In this document: positions 1 to 9,340 of the stretch, piece after piece
Position numbering within the stretch: position 1 is the stretch's first letter
How the letters are laid out: every line of letters starts with the position of its first letter
NCBI GenBank assembly: GCA_003427395.1
Contig: BFEA01000036.1
Span: 3,314,292 to 3,339,063, forward strand
DNA length: 24,772 nt
Direction of reading: 5' to 3'
From: Chara braunii
Lineage: Eukaryota > Streptophyta > Charophyceae > Charales > Characeae
Notes under the pieces: generated by a model
What the model was told of the DNA's origin: nothing
Seen by the model: the letters and a program-made list of their open reading frames with translations, nothing else
Databases searched by the model: none
Made by a program: the position numbers and the translations under genes

Positions 1-1340
1 GTAGTGCGACCGACCGAAAAAAAAAAAACAAAAAAAACTTTTTTTTCTCCTTGCAGCTGCGGCGCAGCACTACCAACCGAAAAAAAGAAAAGAAAAGACA
101 CAACCGCCTTAATGAAACCTCCGCCCTGACACCACTGCCGGCCTGAGTTACGAACGCCTTTTTGAACTCAGGCGCTGACACAGTCGCCGAAGGCCTGTTT
201 TTCGTGCCTTTAGGAACTCAATGTTTTTCGTGCCTTCAGGAACTCAAAACATGCCGCGTCCGCCGTTGTTTCTTTTCTTTAACATTTCCTTTGTTTTGGT
301 AACACACACACAGAAGGGACTCTTTTCATAATCGGACAGATTTGAACATTATCAGTTATTGTGCTGGTGTAATTACATACTATTGCTTCGATTTTATTTT
401 TTTTCTCCTTGCGCCGTTGAGTCCTTCTTGCTTTGTCGTTTCTGCACCTGGTCTGATTTCCATATTCCTTCTATGAGCAATGAGTCCAACATTTATTCAA
501 TTTTATAATTTTTACTCAATATATATATATCGTCACAAACAGAACTGCCCATTTCATTTTTCGTTGCTTATTAAAGGATTTAACGCACAGTGTAGATTTA
601 TCAAAAGTGTACACTTCAAAAACTGATCAAAAGCGTTCAGTTCCGAAAATATGGCGAAGCGAGAGCTCATGGTGCTTGCTACGGGGTAGGCGGCCGTAGG
701 GCCCAACATATTAGTTGCTTGGTTGCCATATGCATGCTGGCCAAGAGATTTCATCGTGCTCACAAGGGGGTAGGCCCCAACACCATTGTCTTTTTGTTAT
801 TCTGCGAAGATTTTAAATCATGATCTGTTTACGAACAGTTATATGTGTGTAATACTGTGTACCATTCAGCCACATGGGCTGGGAAAAAAATGGCACACTG
901 GCGCAGTATATTTGCAATCAACATTGAAAAGAGGAAATTGAAAAGGAGAGGCATGGAAAATCATTTGAAAACCACAATGAAAAAGTACGTATGGTAGCAG
1001 AGAAGATCTGTGGCTTGTGCAGATGATTGATCGCGGATGTGTGGATAGTCAGCACAGATTCTGCACCCATCCCATTTCTGGATGAATGGTACACACATGT
1101 AACTGTTGATTACCAGATCATCAGTTCAGGAACAGATGGGCACAGTACTTAAAAACAAAAAGGGGAAAAATAATAAAAAAAGACAAAGAGAAAAAAAGAA
1201 GAAAAACATGATCTGCAATGGTTAGATATTCGGACAAACACCGACGAGTCAAGGAACTGTTCAGAAGTACAAAGCGGAGTTGCAATCCAGATGATGCAAA
1301 TAGATGAATTAAAAATATAAAATATTAAAAATAGAAACAA
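1..1340. other. AT-rich noncoding DNA with short repeats
   Basis: No coding feature is recognisable here. Visible structure: an inverted pair at 1-7 and 66-72; a 9-bp stem formed by 141-149 and 165-173; and a 26-bp tandem duplication at 196-221 and 222-247 that differs at one base. The part from about 1075 to 1239 is one half of a segmental duplication with about 1730-2026. The short open frames on either strand are low-complexity and lack recognisable motifs. Confidence 0.6.
1202..1239 (+). repeat. 38-bp direct repeat, copy 1
   Basis: This 38-bp stretch is identical to 1989-2026, about 790 bp downstream. Weaker similarity extends upstream of both copies: a stretch with 'gaatgg.acaca.gtaa' and 'gttcag.a.agatggg' precedes each. 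The two copies therefore look like parts of an older duplication of a few hundred bases, later separated by the GC-rich block at about 1380-1690. Confidence 0.8.
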
Positions 1341-1379
1341 TTACCCAGGGCTCGTCAGTTCAAAACAGTCACATGGGAA

Positions 1380-1695
1380 CATGCGGGGGCTGCACCCGAC
1401 CTGCAGGTGGGCGATACCGGCCAGGGTTCAGCCGGTAGCATCAGGACCGAGCTTTTTCTATGGGCCAGTCGCTGTGCCTCCCCTCGGGTCCCCCTCCCCC
1501 TACCGACGTCAGCAGTCTCTGCTCAATGCCGCCCCGGGGAACCTTGAACTCGGGCTGGCTGCTATGGGGTTCCCCGTAATACTATAACAATAATAAAAAC
1601 GCCTGAAAGGCCGTCCTGTCCAGATTTGACAGGTGATTGAATTGGTTGGGCTTAAAATAGTAAGCCTCTAAAAATAAAAATAAAAATAAAAAAAT
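1380..1695 (+). repeat. GC-rich retroposon-like block with A-rich tail
   Basis: A sharply bounded GC-rich block sits in AT-rich surroundings. It contains a 9-bp stem (CGGGGAACC at 1535-1543 pairing with GGTTCCCCG at 1568-1576) and a smaller stem around 1649-1666 (GGCTTA/TAAGCC). It ends in an A-rich (AAAAAT)-type tail at about 1671-1697. This organisation suits a retroposed sequence or SINE. I could not find a convincing pair of pol III boxes or a target-site duplication, so the call is tentative. Confidence 0.35.
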
Positions 1696-1988
1696 CATAT
1701 GTGAAACACCAAAAAAAAAAAAAAGACAATCACATGTGGCTGAATGGGGCACACGTGTAATTATTGATAAACAGATGCCAAAAATATAGAAAAATAAAAA
1801 TTGAAAAATAAAAAATGTTGAATTAACTTCAATTAAGTTTAGTTAACTAACCGGAGTGAGTCGCTAACTTTTTGATAACAATGAGTTCAGAAGTAGATGG
1901 GAAATTGGAAATGGTACAATCAATAACATTGAGAGGGGAATAAAAAACGTGGGGGTAACCTGCTTTTAAGAATGGGGAAAAAAAAAGA

Positions 1989-2026
1989 AAAAACATGATC
2001 TGCAATGGTTAGATATTCGGACAAAC
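1989..2026 (+). repeat. 38-bp direct repeat, copy 2
   Basis: This is the second copy of the 38-bp sequence at 1202-1239, again preceded by an A/G-rich run. The identity is exact over the 38 bases, while the surrounding duplication is diverged. Either this core is constrained or it reflects a more recent local copy event. Confidence 0.8.
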
Positions 2027-2099
2027 TGAGTTGTCGGTCACGTCAATGACACGGGTGTGAGTTCTTAAGGCCCGCACGTCTGAACATTGTTTAAAATAT

Positions 2100-2372
2100 A
2101 AATAGATAAGAAACTTAGAATTATAAGAACGCAGGACTGGTGTCCCCGTCAGATCTCCACTGGCATACCTGGGCTGAGGTCCCACTTAGCTAAACTCTTT
2201 TTTTTTTCTGCTTTGGGTAGCTGAACTCTTCATTTCTCGCCATGGATTTTTTTTATCTATTCTCAGAAATAAAATTTTAAACAATAAATCTAGGGCACGT
2301 GGAATCGCACCCCTAATAGTTGGTTTCACTTGGTTATGATAATTTTGATTTGTTCTGTTAACTTCTGTGCTG

Positions 2373-2412
<40 letters not shown>

Positions 2413-2900
2413 AGTCAAGGAAGGGTTGTCCCTCCATTCTACGGAAGAACAAGGAGGGGAGGGGAGGGAGGGGGGGTGCGGCATGGATGATTATGGACAT
2501 TTATGAAGGCTTAGGGAGGAAAGAAACACGATGCAAGAGGCTAAGGGAAGTGTTGAAGCAAGATGCTCAGTATTTAGACGGGGAGCAAGGGGGGAAAAGA
2601 AAAAAAGAAAAAAGAGAAAAGAAAAGAAAAGAAAAAACAAACAAGAAGAAGATGCTCACACTAGCACTTTTTCTAACGAGTTCCTGGACGTGATTGCAGT
2701 CACATTTTTCCAGGCCCGGCGGTAATTCAGGTCAGATGCAGTTTGGGGAGAGCGCTAGAGTGAGTATAATGTCCTTAGCAAAGTTGTCTCAAAAAAATAA
2801 CGAAGCTCCTGAATGTTCCTTCACTTGCGGATTTTTTGAAAGAATTGAAACTTAAGTTTCACAGAGCTTCATGTTAAACCACCAGCTGCGCCGAAGCTTT
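2100..2900. other. Low-complexity noncoding stretch with poly(A) run
   Basis: A run of more than 30 A starts near 2377, and purine-rich GGGGAGGGGAGGG and AAAAGAAAAG tracts lie at about 2455-2490 and 2590-2650. Open frames across them consist of poly-Lys or poly-Phe and are artefacts. No motif of a protein family was seen. Confidence 0.6.
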
Positions 2901-2953
2901 TCGTTTTTTTTTTCTTTTTCTTTTTTTTGTAAAAAAAAGACAGAGGCTCTGTC

Positions 2954-2998
2954 TATTGGTGGGGAGCAGCACCTGCTGGAAACTGGGTCCAGCCGAAG
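2954..2998 (-). repeat. Dispersed A-tailed repeat, copy 1 (fragment)
   Basis: On the plus strand this reads ctattggtggggagc followed by a GCTGGA...TCCAGC hairpin. The same module occurs at about 8527-8640, 19986-20013 and (reversed) 20645-20685. A T/A homopolymer-rich stretch adjoins it at 2908-2938, which on the minus strand would be an A-rich 3' tail. It is read as a fragment of a poly(A)-type retroposon oriented on the minus strand. Confidence 0.5.
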
Positions 2999-3039
2999 CC
3001 AACTTGGGCTCTTACCCAAGGACACGATAAGAAGATACT

Positions 3040-3189
3040 GATTTGGCCCAAAGGCGTTCGGTTAGGCTAGAGCTATACGGACATAGGCTAAAGGGGTTTG
3101 GCTAGGCTTGAGCCTATACTGAATACGCCAAAAGGGGTTTGGTTAGGGTAGAGCTATAGTGATTCGGCCTAAAGGGGTTTGGTGGTTAG
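3040..3189 (+). repeat. 40-bp minisatellite, about 3.7 units
   Basis: Units start at 3040, 3080, 3121 and 3161 and are 40, 41, 40 and 29 bases long. Each has the pattern of about six variable bases, then GGCC.AAAGG.GTT.GG, then TTAGG.TAGAGCTATA. Units differ at several positions, so the array is not recent. Confidence 0.8.
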
Positions 3190-3540
3190 TCCACGGGGGA
3201 GTGCACTCGTGATGTTGAGCTCTATCGCCGTGGCCGTTGTTTGGTTTCCACGCAACAGCATTGCGAGATATAACGACATAGGGGGGGGGAGCTATGAAAG
3301 GAGAGGGTGTGAATGAACTACCGGGTCAGGTAAGGCAAGTTTCGAGGCCGTAAGATACAAGGTCTTTGTTGGGATATAACCCCCCTTATCCACAAGTTGG
3401 GGCCATCCTTTGGTAAGAAATAAGATACGGTCGAGGCCAAGGGCTTCCGCTGATGCGACATACCACCCATTTGACAGACCTACTAATCTCCAGGACACTG
3501 GAGTTAGGGTAGGCTAGGGAGATGGGGCATTAAAGCACAA
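3190..3540. other. Noncoding stretch without recognisable feature
   Basis: Apart from a run of nine G at about 3281-3289, nothing repeats and no open frame shows a protein motif. The 68-codon frame on the minus strand (3292-3498) has no family signature. Confidence 0.5.
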
Positions 3541-3726
3541 GTACATGGCCCCAGCCTAGCAACAAAACATCTTGTCGCCACAAGATTGTTTTTGAGGCTG
3601 GTGCCTACCGGACCACAAGGCCTGGCGCCACCAGCCAAAAAAGAAGAGAAGTGTCGCGCTGGCAGTTTGGAAAGTGCGCCGCTGGCGTTTCGGAAAAAGA
3701 GGCCCCGGTGTACTGGTGGTTTAACA
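3541..3726 (+). mobile_element. GTTTAAAC-family MITE, copy A
   Basis: The left edge begins with GTACATGGCCCCAG and the right edge ends with GTGTACTGGTGGTTTAA. These are the two inverted ends of a family also present at 19033-19230, 19550-19756 and 19933-20198. The interior shares 'CTACCGGACCACAA.G.C' and 'GCGC.GCTGGC' stretches with the other copies. The outermost GTTTAAAC of the left end has been lost. There is no coding capacity, so it is a nonautonomous element. Confidence 0.6.
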
Positions 3727-3729
3727 CCT

Positions 3730-4200
3730 TTTCGTATACACGTATATTATTAAAAACCACAAGCGTGCAGATGCATGCAAATGTATGTGTGTGTGTTGAA
3801 GGGGGTGGAGTCCATGGTGAGTGGGAGAGTATTGGCCTGAGACACAGCTGTTACTCAATCGGGTCGCGAGAAATAGACGGGAGGTGCAGCTACTGGCGGT
3901 CTTTGTGTCAGTCACTCCGCCACCACGGGCAGCCCCACCCTACTCCCTGACTACCGCTGCTTAGGGCAGGGGGTATAACATGCATCCCCTTGACCGTTAG
4001 GAGGAGGCTATGCTTGCAGGGGTCCCTTGTATAGTCGTAGCAGTAGTGGTAGGTATGTAGCGAAAGAATTTGGGAGAAGAATATAGCTTAGTTTGTATTT
4101 AATTAGGAGAAAAATAAAAACACAAGCACACAAAAACAGAAAAGCATTAAAATGCCTGCAAAATTGCAAATGCCATCTACTAAAACCCTTTCTGATTTCT
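3730..4200. other. Noncoding stretch between two TIR elements
   Basis: No repeat or protein motif was identified. The overlapping open frames on opposite strands at 3651-3950 and 3721-3915 cover the same bases and neither resembles a known family. Confidence 0.5.
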
Positions 4201-4201
4201 C

Positions 4202-4587
4202 AGGGCCTAGTTGCACTACTCGCCATCGGTCACATTTCGTGGCGGATGCATGGAGAGTGAAAAATATGAGAATTGTGTCGAACTCAAGGCCTGGTTGCAC
4301 TTACTCGCCATAGATTTCTTCTACAGAAAAGTCAAAACTTTTTGTCTACCTGATGTCGACTCGTGAAGCCCTGCACTCTCCAGAAAGTTGTTTTGAGGAG
4401 AGGTCCGAGGACCACCCTCCACAAACCGACGTGCACAGGCGGGGGAACCGAATTCACTCTCCATAGCTTGTGTCGACGGTGTGGCGAGCCGTCTGAAACA
4501 TTTTGCATTCGCCAAGTTTGGCGAGTAAGTGCAACCAGGCGCCTACTCGCCAAACTCGGCCTATGGAGAGTAGCGCAACTAGGCCCT
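4202..4587. mobile_element. Nested terminal-inverted-repeat element (MITE-like)
   Basis: The outer ends 4202-4226 and 4563-4587 are inverted repeats matching at 23 of 25 positions, starting AGGGCCTAGTTGC. Inside lies a second pair, 4290-4310 and 4519-4539, that is a perfect 21-bp inverted repeat and belongs to the same sequence family (CCTGGTTGCACTTACTCGCC). A third pair, ATGGAGAGTGAA near 4249 and its complement near 4452, adds internal folding. No transposase is encoded. A clear target duplication was not found. It could be one element inserted into a relative, or one with duplicated ends. Confidence 0.7.
4511..4560. repeat. Hairpin inside the nested TIR element
   Basis: Positions 4511-4527 and 4544-4560 are inverted copies matching at 16 of 17 positions, separated by 16 bases. 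The stem contains GTTTGGCGAGTA. It overlaps the inner right end of the nested element and could fold in DNA or RNA. Confidence 0.75.
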
Positions 4588-4599
4588 TAGGAGGCAGCT

Positions 4600-5250
4600 T
4601 CAGCTGCAGTCATTCCCAAGGGTTGGGGTAGACCAAGTGGTATATGTCCCAATTAACATGATCTGATATTGGCTAGGTTTGGAGGTAAGAAAGGACGAAC
4701 CATGCCATAACGACTACCAGGCTCATGCTTTCCAAATCATGAACCAGTGGGGCCTGGCCCTAAGATATTTGCAAATGTCTTCACCTGCTCAAGCCCTCTA
4801 GGATTCACCTGAAGGGACGGCATACTCATACACGGACTTTCATGGATGTATCTGATGAGAATTCAGCCATGACCTGAATGTATCTAGCCGCAATTACGTC
4901 CAAGCTTAATGTGAGTATGCTCTCAGTCTCTTCCGTCCAGTTGGGTATTATACTGAACTGGCCTAAAGTCTCCCTCTCTTCTGAGACTCAAAATAGTCAT
5001 GCACAGAAAAAAACAAGGACAAAAAAGACACCTCCGTCTGCAGCTATTACTACTAAAACGTTCAGCTTAGGAGGCTGTCGGTCAAGGGTCAAACTCCAGG
5101 AAGCCCTTCTCTTGCTCCAAAAGGTCCATTGTTTTTTTTTTTTTTGGGAACAAGGTCCATTGTCAGTTGTGGTGGAACATAACGAGGATTCCCCCCCCTC
5201 AAAAAAAAGAGGATGTTAAATGTTGTTTCCTCTTTATTTTTCTTCTAAGC
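4600..5250. other. Noncoding stretch with a tiny retroposon-like scar
   Basis: No gene was recognised. The 113-codon plus-strand frame at 4878-5219 has no family motif and ends in low-complexity sequence. At 5121-5163 a 12-bp direct repeat (AAGGTCCATTGT) flanks a 13-T run plus GGGAAC, described under findings. Confidence 0.5.
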
Positions 5251-5255
5251 GCTGT

Positions 5256-6090
5256 TCAGTTACCACTAAGGCTTAGTGCCAATTGAGCAGCTCTTAGGAG
5301 TAACGCAATGCAGGTGACCCGGAATATGGACCACTCTAAACCCCATGTTTCCGAAAACGTCCACTGTCCTCCTGCCAAGTGTCCTCCCTCCGTAATATCC
5401 CCGACACCCCTACAAGCTTCAAAGGGCTGGTACCTCATGGACGCACGAAGTGATGCACCTCCCCGTATTTTTGCAGGAGCACCCCTGCTGTGCCTCTCGG
5501 GGGTGAGGGCAGCTTTGCTGCGCCTGGATTCGAACTTCTGGCTGTGTTTCAATGGCTTGTGGGGTATTAACGGCCCCACAGAGAGTGCCCTGCCTCATTG
5601 GCAGGGATTATTGGGGGGAAAAAAGAGAGGAAAAACAAATCGAGAAAATCCAATTTTTTTTTGTTTGCAATAAAATATTTTTTTGATGGCCGAAATTATT
5701 TTTATTTTTTTATTTAAATGGGCCCGTCGTCCCTTACACGATCCCAATCCCAATCCCAATCCCAACCCAAAAGCAAAACTCGTGTTCCCTAATTTAAAAG
5801 CAGCCAAATCCTCATCCACCCCTTCTCCAAACCGCCGTTTGCAAGGGTTTACCCCTCGGCTAAGGCCTTGCAGCAGACGCATGCCCGCCCTAAGTGAAGG
5901 CGGGCCCCCTGAACCCTGATGTGCCCTGCGTTCGTCAATTTTTGGAAATCTTGGTGGGTGCCAGACAGTTGCCACGCACCAGTTCGTTACATCCGCCTTG
6001 CTCGAGAGAATCCAAAATACTCGTGAGCCTTCCAGGCTCTTCCAGCAACATGGTCGAATCAGGGCGCCCCACGTTTGTGCCTGGGCGGTT
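5256..6090. other. GC-rich noncoding block with hexamer microsatellite and hairpin
   Basis: There are overlapping open frames on both strands but none with a recognisable domain. Visible structure: four CCCAAT hexamers at 5743-5766 with a degenerate extension, and a 7-bp stem GCCCGCC/GGCGGGC at 5883-5889 and 5899-5905. A minus-strand GTTCGAATCC near 5530 resembles a pol III B box, but no matching A box was found, so no SINE is called. Confidence 0.5.
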
Positions 6091-6890
6091 GGGCATGCCT
6101 AAACAATTCGGTCCCAGGCGGTCCCAGGCCACTCAGTCTGTCTGAACGGGCCTGGGCGCAGACACTTTGGCCGAGACTGAAGCTACTGGAAACGCGGTCT
6201 CGCGTGGGAGGCAAGCGGAAAGAGCCCGCCACTTTCCATATAGGAAAGGACTGGGCTCCGGGCCTGACATTCGGGCACTTGCGCTTGCGGGCGGCAGCGC
6301 TGCTGGAGCGTAGGCTCGCCGGCTGCTTGCTGTGCTAGCGCTAGGTGCAGGCGCGCGGGCGGGCATCGATAGGATACAGCGCGCTGCTGAGGGCAGCGCC
6401 ATAGCCCAGCCTTCATAGCCAGGCTGGGGCTTGGACTTAGTCAGTGGGTGGTGGTGGTCTTCGTGCATGAGAGGGAAGACGTGGGTAGAGAAGATGAGGG
6501 AGAGAGTAAGAGAGATGAGGATAATGATGTGAGGGCACGCACCTGGTCTTGGCGATGGTCTACAAGGTCGGCATCTTCATGTACTTCGGTTGCTGCTGCT
6601 GACGTCAACGGGATGCATTGTCAATTTGTAACCTGCTAGTAGCTGTTAGTTGTAGTCTGGGCGCTGAGCGCCAAGTAGAAGGAAGGACTCGGGATACATA
6701 TGTTGGTGGTGGCGAGAGTATGCTCTCATTGGCATTTGGATTCAGTGCTTTGGTTCTCCTTTGGTGCAATAACAGTGCATTTCTGCTTTCTGGATAGCGT
6801 TGGGCTTGCTGGCTTTCAATGTGATTTTGCATTCTGGATTTCTGTCATTTCGCTATCGCTCATTTTCCTTGCACATTATTAATCTAGCGA
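6090..6890 (+). repeat. Diverged repeat block similar to 15100-15960
   Basis: This 800-bp block runs from GC-rich to AT-rich. It shares short colinear matches with the block at about 15100-15960: 'acagcgctgctggag' or its variant, 'gtttgtagtc' or 'gttgtagtctgg' followed by GCGCCA, and near the end 'tgtcatt....gctcattt.ccttgc'. The conserved order in one orientation suggests two old copies of the same repeat, possibly long terminal repeats. I see no clear ends, target duplication or coding sequence. Confidence 0.35.
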
Positions 6891-6969
6891 AATCCAAGCT
6901 AGGTAACAAACCACCAACCAAAAGCACGAAAACAAGATTCTCAATTACCTAATCCTTTTTTCCTTCTTC

Positions 6970-7001
6970 TTCTTTTTTTTTCAAAGGGCGGCAGTCTTGA
7001 G

Positions 7002-7038
<37 letters not shown>

Positions 7039-7260
7039 AAGATATATCCACAGGTGACCAGCCGTGGGTAATTCGAGATTGTTATGGAAGTTATTATTGT
7101 AGATTATATGCCATGATCATGACTTATTGAGCTTCCTTATTGAGCTTATGTTGTGACAGGTATGTTGAGAGTTTTTTTTTTTAAGCCTCTCAAAATATCG
7201 TGAAATTGACGGTCTCAACCCTGATAAGCATCGTAATTATGAATGTCAGCTATGATGATT
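6970..7260. other. T-rich and long poly(A) noncoding stretch
   Basis: A run of over 30 A lies at about 7003-7036 and a T run at about 7173-7182. No coding or structured feature was recognised. Confidence 0.6.
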
Positions 7261-7267
7261 CTGACTG

Positions 7268-7546
7268 AGAACTCAACCTGAGAGCTCTTTTATTGGATGT
7301 GTATTGGGTGTGTCCCGCCCGGCCGCAGCAGGACCTGAGCAGCCACTTCCACTTGGCCCGATGCTCCCGCATTGCAACGAGTTACACGGCGGCACAACTC
7401 ACCCCAGCGAGTTACCAGTCTTGACTGGCCGTGGCCACCAATCCTTCTCAGGCCACTGAAAGTGACGGCAACGGGAATAGAACCCAGCACCTACGTGGTG
7501 CCGGTCAGGCATGAAACCTACTGAGCTAGCCGACGGGACATCCTAC
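7268..7546 (-). mobile_element. tRNA-related SINE
   Basis: On the minus strand the element begins with a tRNA-like head. An A box TAGCTCAGTAGG at 7517-7528 is followed 32 bases later by a B box GGTTCTATTCC at 7474-7484. Between them a GCACC/GGTGC stem closes a small loop where an anticodon arm would be. The roughly 200-bp body that follows is unrelated to tRNA. It ends near 7268 in CCAATAAAAGAGC rather than a long A tail. A functional tRNA gene is unlikely because the D-arm pairing is poor. Such elements are transcribed by RNA polymerase III and mobilised by a LINE. The 3' boundary is approximate and no target duplication was found. Confidence 0.6.
7484..7528 (-). promoter_or_regulatory. Internal pol III promoter (A and B boxes)
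   Basis: The A box at 7517-7528 (TAGCTCAGTAGG) fits the consensus very well. The B box just below it, ending at 7474, is one or two changes from GGTTCGAATCC. The spacing is what a tRNA-derived promoter needs. Confidence 0.6.
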
Positions 7547-7549
7547 TTA

Positions 7550-8488
7550 CCCACGGACAAAATCCCAAAATAATTCACAAAGTTCCAGCTCTATACCCTA
7601 AGCACTTCCAATCAGCAACCCCAACTGAAATCCAAATCAGCAAGCTTGGCCAAGCATCCAAAATTATGAACGTGATGAACACCAATCCCTTCTTTTTTTT
7701 TTTTTCTTTTTTTTCTTCGAAAAGCCCAGGTTGTTGTAGAGGTTGGCTTTCTAGACATGTGAGGGGGGTGCCTTCGGCACTTGGCCATGCGGTATTCCTA
7801 ATATGGAGCTTCCCTTCCAACCTACCACTTTCGTAGTTTTCCCTGGCGCACCTCTGCTCCCACGGTCCTACCTTACCCACTAAGGACCATCACCTTACAG
7901 TCTATTACAGACGGAGGTGATCTTAACTAGGAAGTGTCGCTACCCTAATTGTACCCAAAAGAAGTATACGAATTACCATTCCACAAAATACCAATTACAT
8001 ACCCCAAACGTCCGTGATTCGTACTTATTCTATACTGAGAAGACACAGCCTAATCATTAGAATCTAGAAAAACACAATGAAGAATCTGTGAAAGCGCCAA
8101 AGGTAAGAGCATCATTAGCAGCACCACGCCCGAAGTAGAAGCTTCGGCAACAATGGACAACCCCAGTCGCAGCTTCAAACCCGTTGTCAGGGACGGTGGG
8201 CGATACTGATCGCGGCATAACGTCCCTTATCTCTCTCCCGGAAGTTGACGTTTGTCGATGCACTCCTGTCCTTCATCTCCAGCTCTTGGCACAGATAAAA
8301 TTGCAACCGCCGTTGCAACAAGATCGTGTTCTGTATCCGTAATCAGAGGGCAAAGCCCCTGATCAGGTGATAATACAGATATGTACAATGCACAGATCCT
8401 GCCCGGTGACCAGCCCCACATCTCTCCTCTTCCTTCCATGGTCAATAAAGAATTACCAACTCTCGTCGGCCAAGATTAGGTTCTGGCT
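7550..8488. other. Noncoding stretch without recognised gene
   Basis: There are short minus-strand open frames at 7575-7880, 8057-8263 and 8227-8445, but none has a recognisable domain or good splice-site context. A T-rich run lies at about 7690-7712. Confidence 0.5.
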
Positions 8489-8495
8489 GGTGCAT

Positions 8496-8496
<1 letters not shown>

Positions 8497-8526
<30 letters not shown>

Positions 8527-8904
8527 CAACCAGCGACCTCTACTAGAGGGGGTGATAAGAGCAGCCACCTCTAGTGGCTGTCCCTGGTTGCTCCATCTAT
8601 TGGTGGGGAGCTGCACCTGCTGGAAACCGGGTCCAGCGTCCCTGTACAACAGTTTTTTTGCTGAGAAGCAGGTCCAGCATCCCATAACACGCTCAGAAGC
8701 AAATTTTGCTGTGTAAACCTGCCAGCTTGCTTGCCAGGGACACCGGGAATTGACTGTACGAGTACTGTGAAAACACAACCTGGTCGCAGTTTGCCTTGAA
8801 CGGATGACCACGTCTTCAGTCCCCACATCTTCCACCTGTCCCCGTAAATTTATGTTTTTCCATCCACTCGTTGACCTGCCATCTTGATCCGCTGCCTGTT
8901 TGTC
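8497..8904 (-). mobile_element. A-tailed retroposon (SINE-like)
   Basis: A 30-T run at 8497-8526 is the poly(A) tail of a minus-strand element. The 8-bp sequence GGTGCATG lies directly outside both ends (8489-8496 and 8905-8912), a plausible target-site duplication. Near its 5' end the minus strand carries TGGCAGGTCAACGAGTGG, which is A-box-like. GTTCAAGGC follows about 70 bases later and is B-box-like. The 3' part holds stacked hairpins: CAACCAG/CTGGTTG enclosing CCTCT/AGAGG and CAGCCAC/GTGGCTG. Next comes the GCTCC...GGAGC and GCTGGA...TCCAGC module found in three other places. Boundaries rest on a short duplication, so they are moderately certain. Confidence 0.5.
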
Positions 8905-8934
8905 GGTGCATGGTTGTGCCCCCTTCACCCTTAA

Positions 8935-9340
8935 TTTTTTTTCTGAGGGCAGGTGGGCACCTATCCCACACGCTTGATTTTTTTTTCAGATTATTTTTTT
9001 AAACGAATTTTTAACTAAAAATCGTCGAAGTTGGCGTACTTTTTGGTACCCCCACCTAATCATGGCGGGTCTTGAACTCGGGCCTGCTTTTCAGCAGGTT
9101 CGGGTGGCCAAAAGGCACCCACCCTGCTAATAAAGCAGGCCAGGGAAAAACGAGATAAGCTTTTTCTTTCTTTCTTTTCCCTTCCCTTTTTCTTCTTTTT
9201 CTCTTTCTTTCCGATTTTTCTTTTTGATTCTGGCTTTGTTCTCGGCCAGATTCATTAGCTCTTTCTGAATGAGTAGGAGGGGTAGTAGGGGGAATTGCCT
9301 GAACGCGGCCATATGGTTGGATATGTGCATATTCTAGTGG
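8935..9340 (-). repeat. Possible second tRNA-like retroposon and T-rich DNA
   Basis: On the minus strand, 9050-9130 contains TAGCAGGGTGGGTG, which is A-box-like. About 45 bases later comes GAGTTCAAGACCC, which is B-box-like. An AT-rich body with A runs follows down to about 8935. The boxes are poorer matches than in the element at 7268-7546. The rest is T/C-rich low-complexity sequence. Confidence 0.3.

Noticed and set aside
42-56. Splice-acceptor-like TTTTTTTTCTCCTTGCAG
   Set aside because: The following sequence has no open frame of use and the window begins just upstream; a pyrimidine run with CAG is common by chance.
2186-2693. Open frames on both strands over the poly(A) run
   Set aside because: Poly-Phe and poly-Lys from a homopolymer; no family similarity.
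5743-5771. CCCAAT hexamers as an interstitial telomere
   Set aside because: Plant-type telomere repeats are CCCTAAA; this is a short hexamer microsatellite.
7474-7546. Functional tRNA gene on the minus strand
   Set aside because: A and B boxes are good but the D arm does not pair and the position before the anticodon is not T; continuity with an unrelated body indicates a SINE.
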